Shown: positions 13,076-24,500 of the stretch, one piece after another | Layout of the letters: the number at the start of each line of letters is the position of its first letter | How positions within the stretch are numbered: the first letter of the stretch is position 1 | Origin: Vitellaria paradoxa | Taxonomy: Eukaryota; Streptophyta; Magnoliopsida; Ericales; Sapotaceae | Assembly (NCBI GenBank): GCA_019916065.1 | Contig: CM034234.1 | Span: 8,778,342-8,842,341 of the forward strand | Direction of reading: 5' to 3' | DNA: 64,000 bases | Notes under the pieces: model-generated | Told to the model about the DNA's origin: nothing | Database searches by the model: none | Seen by the model: only the letters and a program-made list of their open reading frames with translations | Program-made: the position numbers and the translations under genes

Positions 13076-13747
13076 TCAAATCTTCACCTTTTTGGGATTG
13101 AACCTTCTCCTCATGACCCCAATTTCTCTGGGACTCAATCCAAATGCCTTCTCCAGAAGCTCATCATTGATCCCAGACCCAAAAATGGCAGATGGGATCT
13201 TCTGCATTCCCGGGTTTTGGCTGTTGAAGCTCCCAAAAGTCATCGCCGGCGACTTTCCGACATTCATCTGAAAATGGACTAGCCCTCTTGGGAACACCAT
13301 CACTTCGCCTTTTTCTATTACCTTAGCAAAAACCCGGTTTGATGAATCCACAAAACCCGAATAGACTTTTCCTTTCACCACATAGGAAATTTCAGTAGCT
13401 CTCGGGTGGAAATGTGGCGGATTTACGCCACCAACTTTGAGATCACCGCGTACAAATGACATGCCTAGGGTGTTAAGACCCGGGAAATTTTTTGGGTTAA
13501 CGGGTATGGTTGAGAGACCACTCTCTGAGAAATTTCCCGGTGATTTTATGCCGGAGAAGATGAAGTCATCCGGTGTCACCTCCGTGGAGTTCTTGCAGGG
13601 GAGGATGTCGAACCGTGGGGTGGTTTTAATTGTGCCGAATCTTGTGTTGGGTATGCAGAAATCTTGAATCGGGTCCGGATCCGAGGCAAAGGCTAGAAGG
13701 CAGTGGAGGGAGAAAATAACTAACAAAACGGTCAGTTTTGGGGACAT
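13076..13747 (-). CDS. Germin-like protein (apoplastic cupin)
   Basis: A single-exon gene of 223 residues. Residues 1-21 form a signal peptide, followed by the mature start DPDPIQDFC. C31 and C51 are placed like the germin disulfide pair. The cupin core carries the metal ligands H112 and H114 (PPHFHPRATE), E119 and H158 (GLVHFQMNVG). N-glycosylation sequons are present at NST and NFS. A canonical RGD occurs at residues 100-102, where germins usually show a related R/K-x-D. Family members are secreted hexameric Mn proteins of the cell wall with superoxide dismutase or oxalate oxidase activity. Which activity applies here cannot be read from the sequence. The length matches the family, and the ATG precedes the signal peptide directly. 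Confidence 0.95.
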   Translation of the reverse strand: MSPKLTVLLVIFSLHCLLAFASDPDPIQDFCIPNTRFGTIKTTPRFDILPCKNSTEVTPDDFIFSGIKSPGNFSESGLSTIPVNPKNFPGLNTLGMSFVRGDLKVGGVNPPHFHPRATEISYVVKGKVYSGFVDSSNRVFAKVIEKGEVMVFPRGLVHFQMNVGKSPAMTFGSFNSQNPGMQKIPSAIFGSGINDELLEKAFGLSPREIGVMRRRFNPKKVKI

Positions 13748-13801
13748 TTTGCTTGCAATGCTTTAGCAATTAACAGGTGAGGAGACTGATTTGGATGTGG
13801 G

Positions 13802-13808
13802 TTTTATA
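13802..13808 (-). promoter_or_regulatory. TATA box of the germin-like gene
   Basis: TATAAAA on the minus strand lies 55-61 bp upstream of the start codon. That leaves room for a leader of roughly 25-30 nt, which is plausible for this gene. Confidence 0.65.
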
Positions 13809-13809
13809 G

Positions 13810-15054
13810 GAGTAACCTGTGCATAAATTTACTTAAATATCCCTGCATGGGATGTGACATTGCAAAATTTTCTCTTTGGCATCTTGTCTGATGTTGTAGA
13901 ATGCAGCTGATGCATTTGGGTCCTAATTACATTTGAGTGTTTTGTGTGATGGAGTCCTGGTTGGTGGATTTACTCTTACGTAACTGATTGCTAGTTCAAA
14001 TTTGTTCTGGGTGAGTATAGTAAAAAATAGATATGATAACCCAGAGTCTGTAATATTTTTGTTTTTTAGAAAAAAAGAAAGGAATGAAAAAAATTATAAA
14101 GAAGTATTTGATTAGTTAAGATCAACTAAAATTCATTAATTTTTATTAATTTTTTTGTACTTTTTTCGAATTAAATTTCGTTAGATATTATTTTTACTTC
14201 AAATTTTTACGCTTTTCTTATACTTTTTGACCAATCAAATAGTCCAGCACTTACGGTTAATTTTATTATTTGATTTTGCAAATGTTTGCATATGTAATCC
14301 ATGGGTAAGTATGTACATATATATATATATATACACACACATCCATGAAATCAGGGATGAGACAGTATATGTGTAAATCATGACGATGGCCATGATGTTT
14401 GATTTCGGTGATGGACCGCCCTTGATTGCTTTTACGCAAATAGACCAGCTGGCTAATCCATGCTGCTTCCAATGATCAATGATCATAGTGTTTAGAAGAT
14501 CTTGTCCTAAACCTAAAGATATATTAAATGAAAACAACATAAATTTTGCAGCATGACAAATCTTAATCTAAGCAACTTTATGGAACTCAATCTGGCTCTG
14601 TAAAAGCTACAGAGAGATAATTCGTTTCCCCTTTGCTTGTGAATGAAGGGAGATGAGAACAAATTAATTGACAAACAATGATGAATTCCACTTAATATAT
14701 GTACATACATATATATTTATTTTTTATTTTTTATTTTTTTATGGGGATCCTATGACCAGCAAATATGTCTATAAGGATTGCTGAGGGACACCCAAAAAAA
14801 AAAAAAAAAAGTAATTCTCTTGCTTTGAGTATATGCTTTCCTGGTGTAAGTTTGCAAGCTTAGATCTCAAGAGTTACAGAGTCCATTGCGAACTTGGCTT
14901 GAAATATTGGAAGTATATATATTGATGGATCCAGAATTTTAGAGGAGGGGCGAAGTAAATGTCACAAAGATATAATGGAAATAAGTAACATAAAATATTA
15001 AATTATGCACGCATAAAAAATAAAAAAAAAAGTATCACTAAAATTTATATATAT
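13810..15054. other. Intergenic DNA upstream of the germin-like gene
   Basis: Apart from the MITE at 14105-14241 I see only AT-rich DNA and a short TA/CA dinucleotide tract near 14317-14341. The small minus frames at 14.2-14.7 kb have no recognisable domain. Confidence 0.45.
14105..14241. mobile_element. MITE, about 137 bp (copy 1 of a family in this window)
   Basis: The ends are inverted: TATTTGATTAGTTAAGA on the left, and a right end whose complement reads TATTTGATTGGTCAAAA. The interior is AT-rich and aligns along its length with 31351-31486. No coding sequence. The superfamily is not assigned. Confidence 0.65.
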
Positions 15055-15212
15055 AATCAACTGATAAGATTTTGGCTTTACTCTTTAGCGGTTATTAGTT
15101 CGAATCTTCTCAGAACCACTAGAGGTTCACCCGGTCGTTAATTTCAAGTCCTCCGGAAATTAGTTGAGATGTGCACAAACTAATTTGGATACTCTGAGAT
15201 TTCAAAATATAT
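15055..15212 (+). mobile_element. Probable degenerate SINE
   Basis: A tRNA-like head contains AACTGATAAGATTTTGG (box A region) and GTTCGAATC, which matches the box B consensus GWTCRANNC. The tail module ATTAGTTGAGATGTGCACAA...TTTGGATACTCTGAG resembles the 3' part of Au-like plant SINEs, which have GTCGRGGTGCGCGCAA-type words there. A second copy of the tail is seen at about 32215. The call rests on pattern recognition only. Confidence 0.55.
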
Positions 15213-16413
15213 ATATATACATATATTTAGCAACAAAAAAAAAAATGTGACATTTAAACGTAGGACTATTTCAAACCACCTCTACATTACAAACTATTTC
15301 ACAAAAATCGTCCGCCCATGTGAGCATTCTCAACAATAACGTTGTTTTAAATAATTATGGTGTTTTAAAATTGATTACAGTTAGATTAGAACCTTGATTT
15401 CACAAAATTAGATACTCCAATGTCTATTATACACGTCATTTGAATTAACATGTGATAATGTAGATGTAAATATAATGCAATATTTTACCTTGATTAATTT
15501 GTTATATATATATATATATATGCAAAAAAATTATCCTAATTGAATATGTGGCTTCGACCAAGATTTAACACCTGCAAAACTCCTGCAAGTGCATGAGATC
15601 TCCTAATTAAAATGGCAACTTCATGATTTTCCCAATTAATTAGCATGGGGTGGCTGAGCATGCGATCCCATCCGTGCAGATTTTCCCAACTCTACCAATA
15701 ACAAGTAAAATACAAATAAGAGTCATGTCATTCAGTCTCATATTGCGACAACTCCCAAGGATTTTTGGAGGCGCTTGTTAAGGAGGCAGTGCCTCTTCCG
15801 AATTGACAAAAGAAACGGGGAGAACAGAGAGAGAAAGGGAGTGAAGAAGGATCGAAAGTGAGACAAAAGACGGAGCGCAAATCCGTATATATGAAGAGAG
15901 ATGGAAAAAATGAGAAAAGGCATGGGGACTCAGAGCGGCGAGATGAGGGAGTTTTGTGTAATGAGAGCTCAATTATGTGACCAGGTGAATTCTCTTTGTA
16001 ATTCATAAATTGTTCATGTTTGCCAACCAAATTTTGTGTAGGTACCGTACAAACTCTACGGGTCTTTTCAAAATTTTAGGAGTGATAAACATACAAATGA
16101 TTTCTCAATTATTTAATAAAATTAGTTATAAAGTTGAAAATTTTTAAAACAAGGCGCTGAATAATTAATAGTTAAAATTTTGGAAACATACGCAAATAAC
16201 TTATAAATTATTTTATAAAACTAACAATAAAGTTAGAAAATTTTTAAAACTTAAAAGAAGGTGGTCTGTTGCATTTATCTCCGACTACATACAGTTCATC
16301 CAACTACTTTTTGAGTCAATTCATGTGTGTGTATTATGCATGAAAAAAATGTACTAAACGGTAATTAAACTAGTTGAATACTCAACAAATAAAGACCAAT
16401 TAGATAAAGTAAC
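15213..16413. other. Gene-free AT-rich stretch
   Basis: Contains a short TA microsatellite near 15503-15521 and a GC-richer patch at 15.73-16.03 kb. The minus frames in that patch overlap one another in different frames and show no domain, so I do not call a gene. Confidence 0.4.
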
Positions 16414-16488
16414 CACTACTAGAAAGTAAGGCAAAGGGGATTCAAGGAACGCTCGATCTAGTCGAGCGTTCCTTTGCTCCTGGTAGTG
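16414..16488. mobile_element. Miniature CACTA-type element, 75 bp, with 3-bp target duplication
   Basis: The ends are CACTACTAG and, inverted, CACTACCAG, matching the CACTA superfamily. Both flanks read AAC (16411-16413 and 16489-16491), the 3-bp duplication expected of CACTA insertions. The interior is a perfect hairpin: 13-bp arms AAGGAACGCTCGA (16444-16456) and its complement (16462-16474) around the 5-nt loop TCTAG. It has no coding capacity. Confidence 0.75.
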
Positions 16489-16491
16489 AAC

Positions 16492-18840
16492 CCGGGGGAG
16501 GGAGATGTTATGACTGTCAAGCCAGTGAACTTATGTTTTGAATTGCCATAACTGGAATCTTGTGAACTGGGGGTGGGGAAGGAGAGAGATGCTCCAACAG
16601 TCAAGTCAATAAACCTTTTTTTTTTTAAATAACTATAAATAAAAATGAAGAATAAATTATAGGACATTTCTTGAACAACTTGATTCATAAACGGTTTTAT
16701 TTTAGATTTCAATAGTATATTGAGTATAATGGTGGGCGCGTGGTATATTTAATTAATTACATAAATAAATTTAAGAACAAATTATAGGACATTTTTTAAA
16801 CAATTTCATTAAATACATGCAAGTAAACCTCATATTATTTAAGTATTACATTAACAATTTTTTATTTTACCCGCGTTATTAATTAACATTAAACTTTTTT
16901 AATTAATAGCTAATCTGATACGTACTAAATGAAAATAGTAATACAATCAAAATATTTCTATGATGCACCTTATCTACTCATATTAAAATATAAAATCTTC
17001 AAAATAAGTTAAATGAAACATTCTTAATTAAAACTCATTATGGTATGCAATTTTAACATTGTAAGACTACGATTTTTTTTTAATTTAAACATTTTTCATA
17101 TTTATAGAAGAGTAAATAATATGTATTATGTAGGTATTTTAAATAAATTCTAATTTGGTAAACTATTAGAGTTCAATAGCAGGCAATAATATTGCAAAAT
17201 AAAAAATGTCAACGAAATATTAAAGTGACTTGAAATTTACTTATATTTAATTAAATATTTAGTAAAAGTCACTGTAATTTATTTTAAATTTGATTTCAAT
17301 TGTTAAGATTCGTGAATTTTAATTTTAAAACTTTCTTTAAAATAAAATAAAAAAACTCATAATCAAAAAATATTTATGTATTTAAATTAACACCCTCGTA
17401 AATTAAGGATATTTTCTCCAGAGAAAAGCCAGTGTTCACGAATTTTTTGCTGCGATTGTCGAGAACCTCAAGGGCAAGGTGCGTAAATGAGATAAGCCCT
17501 GACAAAAGGGCACGTAAATAAGATGCCTTCTCTCTCTCTCTCTCTCTCTCTTTTTTAAGTTAAAGCACCATACATATATAAGATCTGGAAAATAAGTGAA
17601 TTTATACTTCTATTAAGCTGCGTTTGTAGTAAAAATTTGATTAAAAAAATAAAAAATGAGAGAAAAATAAAAAAAATTAAAAGAAAATATAAAATCTTAA
17701 ATATATGTTTTTGTGTGTGTGAACGGATTAAAAACATGTAATAAAATAAAAAAAGGGTCATTAATTTTTTAATTTTTTAAATTTTATACATTTTCTAACT
17801 ATTTTCTATCACAATCTAAATAAGAAAATCCTTATCTTTTTTTATCTTTAGACAAATCTTTAATTTAGACACAAATTTAATTTTTTATTGATGAAAATTA
17901 AAATTGTGAGCCTAAAAAAGAAACAAAGGTTGTTCCAACTAAAGAGCACCTAAATAAACATTTTCCAAGTAGACCCTTTAATCACAGTCCTCAAAAGAAA
18001 AAAAAGAAAAAAAAAAGGTTAAAAAGAAAATCAGAGCACCTAGCTATGCAAATGTTGTACACAATAATATAAGTAGCGTTTGGAGTTGTAAAAAAGAAGA
18101 AAAAAATATAATTTGGGATAATTTTTGCATTCAATAATTTTAAGTCAAATTATATTTTTTAAAAATGAATAGTATAACTTTTAGACTTTTGCGGTAAAAA
18201 GTTAGAGGCGAAACTGTAGGAATGGATTTTTGAGTTCGTTTTCACGAATTTATGTTATAATTTTTTTGAAAAGTGTTAAATTTTTTGACTTTTACATGAA
18301 AAAAGGTTAGAAAGAGAAATCATATGAACAGTTTTTTTGATCTATTCTCATGAATTTATGTAAGATTTGTTAAAATTTGGTGAAAAGTTACTAGATTTGT
18401 GAAAAATTTATTAAGATTTGTACAAATTTGTTGTAATATATAAATATATATAGAAACTTATAGAGATTTTACGAAATACGAGATAATCAAAATGTGTGAG
18501 TATTTTAGAGATTGTCAGAAATTTTTAAAGATTTTTAGAAATTTTTATTAATTTTTAGCTAATCAAACGTTATCATAAATATTAAAGTGGTATTTGAACA
18601 GTAAAAAAATTAAAAAATAATGTAAAAGTGACACAAAAATTTAATTAAAGAAAATTGAAAAAAATTTACAATTTTTGAATTTGATAGATTTTAGCCTCCA
18701 ACACCACCTAAATCAATTTAAGAAGAAAATAAAAATTGCATGCAATTGTTTCTTTTTTATGTGTCAACTTCTGATTGATCAATATTTGGTAGCAGGGGCC
18801 CACTGTTACTGCTGCTGAACGTTTGCATGGGAGAGTTACC
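16492..18840. other. Gene-free AT-rich stretch upstream of the ABI5-type gene
   Basis: Low-complexity AT-rich DNA with a TC microsatellite at about 17529-17551. A direct duplication of roughly 40-bp units lies just right of the mini-CACTA element, with GTCAAGYCARTRAACYTT seen twice between 16515 and 16620. No gene is supported. Confidence 0.45.
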
Positions 18841-18848
18841 CAGGGAGA

Positions 18849-18970
18849 GACACGTGTTAGCTGGCTGATAGAAGACAGCAGCCCGAAACGACTGTAGAGA
18901 AGCCACATGGCGGAAACGTGGCGAGAGCTCGGTGCGTTTGACAACTTTCCTTACTTCCATGCTTATAAAT
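18849..18970 (+). promoter_or_regulatory. ABI5 promoter: G-box/ABRE, second ABRE, TATA box
   Basis: GACACGTGTT (18849-18858, CACGTG core) and ACGTGGC (18916-18922) match the ABA-response element bound by group A bZIPs. TATAAAT follows at 18964-18970. Transcription would start near 18.995 kb, just before a CT-rich leader. The group of signals lies 2.6 kb upstream of the ABI5 ATG, so their link to this gene depends on the leader intron described next. Positive autoregulation by ABI5/ABF proteins is inferred from the family. Confidence 0.6.
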
Positions 18971-18989
18971 CCGCTGCGACCGCTGTTTA

Positions 18990-19265
18990 GAGTTTAGTTA
19001 TTTGGAGTCTCCTGCGGCATTCTCGGTCCCACATATTTTGCTTTGTTAAGACAACAAAATACTTCTTCTTCTACTGATCCCCCCGCCTCCCTCTCTCTCT
19101 CTCTCTCTCTCTATTGATGCTGAAAGCTTCAGAAGCTCGCTAATGGAGGTTGTGGGTATGGCATCTTCTGAGTGTTTCTGCATGCTTAGAGCTTGGGAAG
19201 AGTAGTACTTGAAAGCTCTGAAGAATTGTACTCCAGAAATACTGAGCTTGGTCAGAGCTAGCTAG
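18990..19265 (+). other. Probable 5' untranslated exon of the ABI5-type gene
   Basis: It follows the TATA box at the right distance and contains a CT-repeat leader (19088-19112). It ends at a good donor, AG|GTATCA (19266). The matching acceptor is CATCCAG at 21482-21488, 78 bp before the ATG. A leader intron is usual in ABF/AREB relatives. Another possible donor is CAA|GTAACC at 19286. Confidence 0.5.
19143..19205 (+). promoter_or_regulatory. Upstream ORF of 20 codons in the ABI5 leader
   Basis: ATG at 19143 in the context CTAATGGAG, running to TAG at 19203-19205. The peptide has two further internal Met codons and ends RAWEE. If the leader model is right, it would be translated before the main frame and could reduce ABI5 translation. 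Whether it is conserved is unknown. Confidence 0.4.
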
Positions 19266-20546
19266 GTATCACTATTCCACTCCAAGTAACCGGTAATATA
19301 ATTATGTATATATGTGTGTGTGCGTGCGCGCGCTTGCGTGTGTACATACTGATTTCTGCATGATTTTGCTAATCTGAACTTGGGTTCCGGTTTGTTAGTC
19401 TTTTTCTCTTGAATTTTTCAGATGTATTATATATACCCATATATAGTTCCATTTCGACCACTTTACTCCTTATATCAAAAGGCTAGTGTTCATATATATG
19501 ATGTTTTGAGCGATTATAAAGACTCGGAAAGTCTAATATAAGTTGATTGTTAGAAGAGTTTCACTGCCCTTGCATGGAATGGTTAATATTCTTTCTGTTC
19601 ACTTTAGCTTGTTTTGTCAAACCAGTGATTAATTTGGGCACTAAGACTTTTGTATATATACTAAAGAAGGAAAGTCCTCTCTTTCTCTTTCTCTCTCAAC
19701 CCACATGCCAATTAATAGTCTAGTTTCGGTTTGATCCCTGACTATTCATACTATAAGAGGACAAGACTTCTCATTTCGTGAGAGAGAAGGTGCCTTCCCC
19801 TTATCTCCTAATTAATTAGACTTCACAGTTTAATTGGTTGTCTAATTAATTCTTTTAGCATAAAATAGTTGTAGTTAGTCATATAGTTTTCAAATTAACA
19901 TTTTTCTTACCGAAATTAATTTTTTAAATAACACTTTTTCAAGCTAACAAGAAAATAAATAAATAAATAAATTACTTAATATAAGCCTGTTATTAAAAAA
20001 AAAACTAATCCAAAGTTTACTAAGTTAGTTAAAGACATTTTTTAATATAAATAAATTATTCATATTTGATTATATAGAATCAACCTAAATTTTGAAAATT
20101 AAAATTAAAATTAGATTAAAATAGAATCCATGATCTTTCAAATCATAATTTTGATAACAATAGTGATTAGATTTGAATTTTGTTCCTGACTCAGTCACCA
20201 ACTTAATTAGCATCGTAAGAGCAATTAATTCAATATCGATCTAAAAGTCTTTCATTTTTCATTTTTGTACATCAAATCTTTGAGTTATTTATTTGTTTTT
20301 CTTTTTTTTCTTTTTTTACATACATTAAATACCTCTTCCCTGCATTTTCAAAGACTTGTTATTGCGTAATTAATTATAAACAAGATTAACCTTGTACGGA
20401 CACATGATGGGTACTGTCAAGTACGATATATATATTTATTTAAGTGTCGGATGCATTAGTTCGTTAATTTATTAAATGATGAGATACGCATGATGAGAAA
20501 CTATTTGTATGTTTAATATAATTATTTTATTTTACAAGATAATATA

Positions 20547-20695
20547 GGTTATGTTTAGCATAAAAAAATACTAAAAATCTCTATAAATCTCTGTTAACTT
20601 TATATCACATTAACTTTTTTCTTTCACTACACGCATTACGAACCTTCAATTTATCACAATTTATCTCATTTTTTTTTATTTCAAACAAACCCATA
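20547..20695. mobile_element. Probable MITE in the ABI5 leader intron
   Basis: The left end, GGTTATGTTTAGCATAAAAA, and the right end, TTTCAAACAAACCCATA, are roughly inverted. The interior words ACTAAAAATCTCT and ATTACGAACCTTCAA recur in repeats at about 46396-46545 and 51615-52040. Non-coding. The exact ends are uncertain. Confidence 0.45.
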
Positions 20696-21129
20696 GTATA
20701 TTAACAAGGTTTGATCCATTAGAATTTGGTACATGGAATATAAGTTTTATGTAATTGTGTTAAATTTAATTTGTTAAATAAATATATATATTCAATTAGA
20801 ATGGAATACGCATATCTTGTATCTATTTATTTCTTTGTTCGTTCATGTCAAATGAAGCTGTTTGGTAAGTTCAAATGAAGCTGAGATGTTGCTGGCTATA
20901 AATCTGTACGAGGGAACTTTTTTTTTTTTTTTGGTAATTACGAGGGAACTTTTATCAGTTTAGAATTACTTGTACCTAGCTAGCAAAATGATGTCAAGTT
21001 AATTCCCATGCTAAAAATATTACAGAATACCCCCGATATTTTATTCAAAATATATTAGAATTAAAGATATTTAAAACTCCCTTTTCCTTCTAGGTTTTTC
21101 CATGGCCTTTCTTTTTTCTTAATCTCTAA

Positions 21130-21456
21130 GGTGGGATTTGGTTGATTTTTTTATTTTTTATTTTTATTTTATGTGTTAAAAATATCAAAACGATGAAATA
21201 AAAAATTCTATATTTTCCTTATTTCGAGTTTTTTTTATTTTGAGTTGAAAATTCTCAAAATGACTTTTCACCTTTTTTTTCATTTTATGTATAAGTTTAT
21301 TTTTTACTTTTTAAAACAAATTTTAAAAATACAAGTAATCAAATAAAATTTACGCTATTTTTTTTATTTTCAAAAACACAAAATAAAAATAAACTCAAAA
21401 CAAAAAATAAAAAATAAAAACAAAAATAGAAAATAAAATGCAAACCAAACAACACC
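21130..21456 (+). mobile_element. Tourist-like MITE (copy 1), 327 bp, beside the ABI5 splice acceptor
   Basis: The ends are GGTGGGATTTGGTTGA and, inverted, GGTGTTGTTTGGTTTG. The flanks TAA (21127-21129 and 21457-21459) form a 3-bp target duplication typical of PIF/Harbinger elements. It aligns with the copy at 30530-30871 in the same orientation and with 31001-31267 inverted. The right end lies only 29 bp before the acceptor dinucleotide of the ABI5 leader intron. Confidence 0.75.
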
Positions 21457-21566
21457 TAATATTATATATTTTTTTTCTTAACATCCAGGGTTCCATTTTG
21501 ATCATCGATCACCTTCTTCAAAAAAAGCAACCAAATACAAGCTCAAGCAGGAAAAAAAATTCGAAA

Positions 21567-24500
21567 ATGGAGGTGACAGATTCGGAGATGATGACATCTC
21601 AAGGAGAGGTTGTTGAGACTGATCAGCCGCCATTAGAATCAGACCAACAGCAACAGCCTAACAAGAACCAGCAGCAATCGTTCCTATCATCACTGGGAAG
21701 ACAGTCATCGATCTACTCCCTCACCCTCGACGAGTTCCAGTACACGCTGTGCGAGAATGGCAAGAACTTCGGCTCCATGAACATGGACGAGTTCCTCAAC
21801 AGCATTTGGACCGCCGAAGAAAACCAAGCTCATGCCCAGTCACAATCACAATCGCAATCTGCAGCCAACGTTAATATCCCAAACCCAAATCACGATCATA
21901 ACAATAATAACGTTAATCCACACTTCTTTCAAGGAGAGGCTTCGGCGGCGCCCTCGAGCATTGCCAAACAACCCTGCAGCCAGCTCCCGAGACAAGGCTC
22001 TCTCACTATTCCCCCGCCTCTTTGCCGGAAAACAGTGGATGAAGTCTGGTCGGAGATTCACAGGACCCCACAAGAACAGCGGCAGGGGGGCGGCGGCCAC
22101 AACACCGCGAATGTTCAAAATCCCGGTTCTACCCAAAGGCAGCCCACTTTCGGGGAGATGACGCTGGAGGATTTCCTAATCAGAGCAGGGGTAGTTCGGG
22201 AACAAATGAATCCACCGCCGGCGGCTCAGCAGCAGATGTATGGGCTGTACCCGAACAGCAACAACCCCGGACTGGGCCCCCCTGGAGGTTTCATTTCAAG
22301 GCGCGTCATGGGTTTAGCCAGCGGCGGTGGGGGTGGAGGAGGCGGCGGCGGCGCCAGCAGGGTTAATATTCCCGCCGGCACATACCAACCACACACACAG
22401 GGTGGCGTTGGTGGGGTGGGGGAGCCGTCTGGGTACCCAACGCCGCCATCAGCGACGGTGTGTTATGGCGGGAGAGTGGGGAACGCTGGCGGTGGATATG
22501 GGCAGGTGCAGGGGATGGGGATGGGAATTGGGGGGTCGCCGGTGAGTCCGGTGTCGTCCGATGGGATTGGAGGGAATCAGATGGACGGAATGGGTCTGGG
22601 TATGGCGGGGATGAAGTCGGGTGGTCGGAAGAGGATCATAGATGGTCCGGTGGAGGTGGTGGTGGAGAGGAGGCAGCGCAGGATGATAAAAAACAGGGAG
22701 TCTGCCGCCAGGTCTAGAGCCCGGAGGCAGGTACATAATATTACACACACACACACGTACACATATAAGCTGACAATTATACCACATCATTATTATTTAT
22801 TTTTTTTAATAACTTTTACAGTAGTAAAAGATATAATTAAATAAGGGGAGCTTAGTTCACCCGCCACTAGTCTGAATATCATACATAAAATTAAGTTTGA
22901 AATAAAAAAAAAAAAAAGGAAAACTAGCTTAATATTATACAAATGCTTCATTTCGAACACAATAGAATTTCAAAAATTTTAATAAAATTTTAATTTATCA
23001 CATGAATTATAAAACTATAATTTTTACTAATTTTTACACACTCCATACGGACAAATAATGTTATAAATTTGAAAGTATTGGTACGTACGTACCAAGTGAT
23101 AGCTAGTGTCTCCCGCCTTCTAATTTGTAAATGCTTGTCCGCTCTCAAATTCTTTTAAGCGCCTTCACTGCATATAATTTTTAACCACCACCCACCTCCC
23201 CCCCCCCCCCCCTCTGAATTTCCTCCTCTCAGGCGTACACAGTTGAACTGGAAGCAGAATTAAACCAGTTGAAAGAAGAGAACGCTCAGCTAAGACAGGC
23301 CTTGGTGAGAATATCTAAATCCCCCATGCATGCAATCACAGTCATTAGGATTGCGACGTTCAACCATTTTTTTTTCCCCTTACCAAACCCGTTCTTTAAA
23401 TAGCGGAGTGGAGTGGAGTGGAGAGGAGAATCCCCTCTTTCTGGTTAAATTGCCATAGCCATCCCTACTTATGATTGTTCAACTTCTCTTGTTGATTTTA
23501 AGTATATATGCATTATAACCTAATTGATATGCCGCAGGCACTGACAAGAGATTGTTTTTTATCATGCTGTTAATTATAGGCCGAGCTTGAGAGGAAAAGA
23601 AAGCAACAGGTAAAAATCAAGCGTTAACTACTACTGGCTGCTTAAAAAAATATATAGATAAATAAATAAATAAATGTTGAAAAATTTGGCATTAAATAGA
23701 AAAGAGTGAATAAAAAATTGTATTTCAAAAAAGTACTCTTGAATTGGAAAGAAAACAATAAGACTAAGTGAAAAGTATGAGAACACTTGTCCCACATTGA
23801 AAAAGAGAAAAGAAGTTAAGTGTTTTATATATGATTACACTCTTTAGGAGTTGTAATCAATGTTAAGAATACTATATCTCGCGCACACACAAGTGTGCAA
23901 ATTCAACGCCTTGACGAAGGCTCGACAAACTTTTGTCATGTGCAAGCGGCACGATTGCCGGTCCGAAAAGCAGGCATCCGTTTGTCATGTGCAAGCGAAT
24001 GTCGGTCCGAAAAGCAGCTCTCGCAAAGAGCCTAACAGAATTAAGTTTGCAATTTGCCATATTTATATTTATTTACTGTTTAATAATATATATTTTGTAA
24101 AAATTTATTGGAATTTAGTTTCTAGTTATTATAAAAATTATTATTACACAGACTATTTTAATAATAATTTTTATAATTCTATCATTTTATTACATTATTT
24201 ATATTATTTCACGAAAGTCATTTCACCTTTAATTTTAATTTAAATTTAAATTTAATTTTAATTTTAATTTTAATCGCTTTTTGGTAACAATAACAGCTAG
24301 CTGAATCCGACACATGCCTCCAATTAGAATAGCTCTGTTGTGTTCTTTCTTCACAATTCACTCTGCATTGGCCCAAGTGCCCATAATTTGAAATTTTGCA
24401 GATTTGGAGCAGCCTGACAGCGCTATTCCATGAGGAGGTGTGCCTGCGCGATGCAAATTTTGATCTCTTTCAAATAACCCACTCCCCTAAACACCCCCAC

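Noticed and set aside
15728..16030. Minus-strand frame of 100 codons
   Set aside because: Overlaps two other minus-strand frames, is rich in Ser/Phe/Leu from a GA-rich stretch, and has no domain or promoter signal.
22449..22790. Minus-strand frame of 113 codons, and plus frames at 22.33-22.72 kb
   Set aside because: Frame shadows of the Gly-rich ABI5 exon.
24407..24438. Possible extra ABI5 exon (preceded by TTTTGCAG, followed by a GT donor)
   Set aside because: The four-exon model keeps frame and matches the ABI5 family from zipper to C-terminus without it.
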